A DNA stretch of 64,000 bases from Hydrogenophaga sp. (lineage in GTDB: Bacteria > Pseudomonadota > Gammaproteobacteria > Burkholderiales > Burkholderiaceae_C), in contig JAABQK010000006.1 in the NCBI GenBank assembly GCA_011391495.1, positions 54,200-118,199 of the forward strand, given 5' to 3'. The notes beneath the pieces were generated by a model that saw only the letters and a list, made by a program, of their open reading frames with translations, was not told the origin of the DNA and did no database searches. Shown here one piece after another: positions 60,147 to 64,000 of this stretch. The number at the start of each line of letters is the position of its first letter. Positions within the stretch are counted from its first letter, which is position 1. A program made the position numbers and the translations under genes.

Positions 60147-61331
60147 TCAGTGCGGGGAGCGTCGCTCCTCCTGCACCAGCCGCCCCATGGCCCACAGACC
60201 CAGCGCCGGGCCCACGGCCAGCCAGGGCAGCAGCGCGCCCAGGCTGATGGTCTCAGCCAGCGACACGAACAGCAGGATGCTCACGATGGAGATGCCGAAG
60301 CCGATGCTGTTGGTGAGCGTGAGCACGCTGCCGACGGCCTGCGGCGGTGCGTTGCGTGCGGTCAGGGTGGAAAACTGGGGCGAGTCGCCCGAGACGGTGA
60401 TGCCCCAGAGCACCAGCCAGGCATAGAACAGCGGCGCCGGTGCGTCGATCACGAAGGGTGTGGCCAGGCAGCACAGGCCGCTGGTGGCGAGCTGCGACGT
60501 GGCCACGCGCGCACTTCCCCAGCGCTGTGCCACCCAGCCGCCACCGGCGCAGCCGACCACGCCCGCGCCCAGGACCCAGAATGCGGCCCACGACAGGTCG
60601 GTCCCGCCCAGCCGCGTGGCCAGCACCAGCGGCACCATCACCCACACCGTGTAGAGCTCCCACATGTGGCCGAAGTAGCCCAGCACCGAGCTGCGCACGC
60701 GGGCATCGGTCCACAGCGTGGCCAGTGCGCGCCACTGCAGCGTGCTCACCCGCGCATGCGCGTGCGGTGGATCGGTGGTGCCGAAGAACAGCAGCAGGCC
60801 ACCTGCCGCCGCCAGGGCGGCCACGCCCAGCATCAGCGTGGGCCAGGGCAGGGCTCCGCTCAGGGCGCGCAGCGCGTGGGCGCTGGCCGAGCCCAGCACC
60901 AGCGCGCCGATCAGCAGACCGAGCGCGGCACCCAGACCGCGCGTGTACCACTGGGCGGCGATCTTCATGCCCACCGGGTAGATGCCCGCGAGAAAAATGC
61001 CGGTGGCGAAGCGCCAGCCGAGCAGGGCGTTGTAGTCGCGCACCATGGCCCAGGCGCCCACGGTGCAGGCTGCGCCCGCCAGCGCGCAGAACAGGAAGAC
61101 GCGGCGTGGGGCAAAGCGGTCGCTGATGGCCAGCAGGGCAAACACCAGCGTGCCAACGATGAAGCCGAACTGCAGCGACGAGGTGAGTGGTCCCACGGCG
61201 CTGGCGGGCCAGCCCAGCTCGCGCTGCAGATCGGGCATGACTGCGTTGACCGCAAACCACAGCGAGGTGCCGGCGAACTGCGCCATCACCAGCACGGGCA
61301 GGATGTGGCGGGGAACGTGGGGCTGCGTCAT
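60147..61331 (-). CDS. MFS transporter
   Basis: Major facilitator with 394 residues and about twelve helices. The loop-2 motif is ISDRFAPRRVFLF, helix 4 has LLGWRFATGIFLAGIYPVGMKIAAQWYTRGLGAALG, and a central cytoplasmic loop contains RVSTLQWRALATLWTDARVR. Proteins with these features are usually drug, nitrate/nitrite-like or unknown transporters; the pattern does not define a substrate. It starts 48 bp after tgt on the same strand and may be co-transcribed with it. Confidence 0.88.
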   Translation of the reverse strand: MTQPHVPRHILPVLVMAQFAGTSLWFAVNAVMPDLQRELGWPASAVGPLTSSLQFGFIVGTLVFALLAISDRFAPRRVFLFCALAGAACTVGAWAMVRDYNALLGWRFATGIFLAGIYPVGMKIAAQWYTRGLGAALGLLIGALVLGSASAHALRALSGALPWPTLMLGVAALAAAGGLLLFFGTTDPPHAHARVSTLQWRALATLWTDARVRSSVLGYFGHMWELYTVWVMVPLVLATRLGGTDLSWAAFWVLGAGVVGCAGGGWVAQRWGSARVATSQLATSGLCCLATPFVIDAPAPLFYAWLVLWGITVSGDSPQFSTLTARNAPPQAVGSVLTLTNSIGFGISIVSILLFVSLAETISLGALLPWLAVGPALGLWAMGRLVQEERRSPH

Positions 61332-61379
61332 GGCGCGCAGCTTAATCGGGTAGCAAGGTGCCAGCCTGCCGCCAAGGCG

Positions 61380-62681
<1,302 letters not shown>

Positions 62682-62689
62682 TCAGCCGT

Positions 62690-62731
62690 TTGACGTAGGT
62701 CAATCCGAGCGCCAGAGGGCAGGTCTAGCAT
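62690..62731 (+). promoter_or_regulatory. FNR/ANR-type box and -10 for the cytochrome at 62801
   Basis: TTGAC-GTAG-GTCAA (62690-62703) is a perfect palindrome of the FNR family. TAGCAT (62726-62731) is centred exactly 32 bp downstream of the box centre, which is class II activator spacing, and the ATG follows 70 bp later. This fits oxygen-dependent control of a c-type cytochrome. Which regulator (FNR, ANR or DNR) binds is not decided by sequence. Confidence 0.6.
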
Positions 62732-62800
62732 GAAGCACGGTTCGGGATCTGTTGTCTGTTTCCGTCCGCATTCCAGTTGTTCAACCACGAGGAGTCACCT

Positions 62801-63232
62801 ATGAAAACATCAAGCATCCGGGTCGGTCTGTTGGCTGTGGGTCTGGTCATCGGCAGTGGCGCGGCCTTCGCACAGCAGCAGGCCACGGACATCGGCAAAC
62901 AGGAGTTCACGGAGAACTGCGCCAGTTGCCATGGTGTGGATGGCAAGGGCAATGGCCCACTCGGCAATTTGCTGCAGCGCAGTCCGCCCGACCTGACCCA
63001 ACTGGCGAAGAACAACAAAGGCGTGTTGCCGATCAACCGCCTGTACGAGGTGATCGATGGAGTGGGCGTTCCGAGCCACGGCACGCGCGACATGCCGGTG
63101 TGGGGCTGGGAATACCGGGTCGAGAACGCCCAGAACCTTCGTGAGGCGCGCGGCCGTTATGACGAGGCGGCCATGGTGCGCGGGCGCATCCTGACCCTGC
63201 TCGAATACATCAGCCGGATTCAGGCCCGCTGA
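62801..63232 (+). CDS. small periplasmic c-type cytochrome
   Basis: Exported monohaem cytochrome of 143 residues. The signal ends in GSGAAFAQ (near 25). The haem motif ENCASCHG has cysteines near 40 and 43 and the axial His near 44; the likely axial Met is in GTRDMPVWG near 99. This is the class I cytochrome c fold. It probably shuttles electrons to or from a membrane complex. A GAGGAG site precedes the ATG, and an FNR-type box lies upstream. Confidence 0.9.
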   Translation: MKTSSIRVGLLAVGLVIGSGAAFAQQQATDIGKQEFTENCASCHGVDGKGNGPLGNLLQRSPPDLTQLAKNNKGVLPINRLYEVIDGVGVPSHGTRDMPVWGWEYRVENAQNLREARGRYDEAAMVRGRILTLLEYISRIQAR

Positions 63233-63364
63233 ATCGGCTGCAGGCCGGAAGCGAGGCGCGCCCAGGTGGGTCGTGCCGCGCTCTCCGGCCTACCTGCCTG
63301 CCACGTTCCTGTTCGCGTTTTGATGCTGTGACGCAGGCAGGCTGATATGACCTGCCGGGAAGCT

Positions 63365-63745
63365 TTACGGGGTGACCTCGAGTGCCAGGATCCAGGCCAC
63401 CAGCCGGGCCGCATCGGCCTCGGAAATGGCCACCCGGTGCGACGGCATGAAGGGGCCGCTGACCTTGCCGGTCCAGTGGCTCTGATAGGGCGTCGATCGG
63501 ATCGTTTCGGCGCTGGACCCCGTCATGATGGTCGCCGTGAGTTGCTGCTGTGCACCCTTGACACTTTTGTACCGCGCAGCGATGTCCCGCCAGGCCGGTG
63601 CGACCGGGCTCGCGACCGGATCGATCTGGTGACAGGCCATGCAGCCGCTGGCGTTGGCGATTTTCAGAATCTCGTCGTCACCAGGCGCTGCCCAAGCTGG
63701 GACGCTGGTCAGGGCGGCGATGAGGAGCGGCAAAAGGCGCTTCAT
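63365..63745 (-). CDS. small c-type cytochrome (cytochrome c-551/c-552-like)
   Basis: Exported monohaem cytochrome of 126 residues. The signal is LLPLLIAALTSVPAWAA; the haem motif SGCMACHQID has cysteines near 35 and 38 and His near 39; the axial Met is in GPFMPSH near 100. The PFMPSH and WILAL ending match the short cytochrome c-551 group, which donates to nitrite reductase or cbb3-type oxidases. The ATG at 63745 follows the first hydrophobic run; the frame extends six codons further. A perfect FNR box lies about 80 bp upstream. It converges with the other cytochrome gene. Confidence 0.9.
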   Translation of the reverse strand: MKRLLPLLIAALTSVPAWAAPGDDEILKIANASGCMACHQIDPVASPVAPAWRDIAARYKSVKGAQQQLTATIMTGSSAETIRSTPYQSHWTGKVSGPFMPSHRVAISEADAARLVAWILALEVTP

Positions 63746-63789
63746 TGGGGGGCACTTTCTCAATATGAGGGTGTGGGACTGGTCAGCAG

Positions 63790-63856
63790 ATTAAACAGCT
63801 GATTGGGCAAGGACTTGATCTGAATCAAGCCAGGGGAGTGGACGGGGTGCTTTGAT
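63790..63856. promoter_or_regulatory. perfect FNR box with possible divergent promoters
   Basis: TTGAT-CTGA-ATCAA (63815-63828) equals the FNR/ANR consensus in all ten defined positions. On the plus strand TTTGAT (63851-63856) sits 32 bp from the box centre (class II spacing), toward a gene beyond the window. On the minus strand TTTAAT (63795-63790) lies 29 bp away, toward the cytochrome at 63745. The 144 bp after this site to the window end contain no complete gene. Confidence 0.7.
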
Positions 63857-64000
63857 GAACCATGGTGCATGTGCTCAGACCGCTTGAACGGGTTTTCAGG
63901 TTGTGTGAAAAAGCAGGGCGTGAGCGGGTGTAACCACCAGGGGCCTGTCCGACCAGTTGCCCAATCATGAATCGGGCCAGTGAATGGCTTTCAAAGGAGA

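Overview
The window looks like a stretch of chromosome from a high-GC betaproteobacterium of the family Comamonadaceae, with Hydrogenophaga or a close relative the most likely source. This is inferred from family content (DUF3567, PhaM, PilT/PilU, the rsmI-yraN-diaA-dolP block) and from short GC-rich intergenic repeats of a style I associate with this family. No database search was possible. I see no rRNA, tRNA, CRISPR array, insertion sequence, integrase or prophage gene. Most of the window reads as ordinary core chromosome with many small operons on both strands.

Layout. 1-4.4 kb: the 3' part of a Cache/PAS sensor kinase, a patatin-like lipase and an alpha/beta hydrolase. 4.5-7.6 kb: a five-gene sulfur cassette (two half-size YeeE/YedE transporters, a small exported peptide with NPC repeats, a His-rich protein of unknown function, an exported two-domain rhodanese) closed by a clear terminator. 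7.7-18.9 kb: a calcium/sodium antiporter, DinG, small membrane proteins, a Tat-exported intradiol dioxygenase, and an operon of DUF502 protein plus Pat-type acyl-CoA synthetase/GNAT. 18.9-21.6 kb: the rsmI / yraN-diaA-dolP envelope block. 21.7-25.9 kb: a beta-hydroxyacid dehydrogenase, pilU, pilT and yggS. 26-30 kb: an Lrp-type regulator divergent from a short bifunctional putA. 30-38.4 kb: signalling genes (a PAS-GGDEF-EAL protein, and a seven-PAS histidine kinase overlapping a single-domain response regulator). 38.4-48 kb: a GlcD-type oxidase, Hsp20, a LysR regulator, PurU, an omega-aminotransferase, ChaN, AbrB, a branched-chain-type binding protein and DUF3567. 48-53.4 kb: a DUF3108 protein, an IclR regulator divergent from a fumarylacetoacetase-family enzyme, and a binding-protein/rhodanese fusion. 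53.5-62.6 kb: a DksA-like/baeRF-like pair, a crotonase, phaM, FIST, proQ, a zinc-ribbon membrane protein, an MFS transporter and tgt. 62.6-64 kb: two small c-type cytochromes.

Working together. Three FNR/ANR-type palindromes sit about 75-110 bp upstream of the dksA-like gene and both cytochromes, each near a possible -10 hexamer, which suggests a small oxygen-responsive regulon. The 50.4 kb inverted repeat is a strong operator candidate for the IclR regulator. Four copies of a hairpin repeat lie directly after the stop codons of minus-strand genes. A different GC-rich repeat-like segment appears inside a DUF457 coding sequence. The most novel-looking items are the sulfur cassette with its NPC-repeat peptide, the PhnD-like/rhodanese fusion, and a crotonase without the usual catalytic glutamates.
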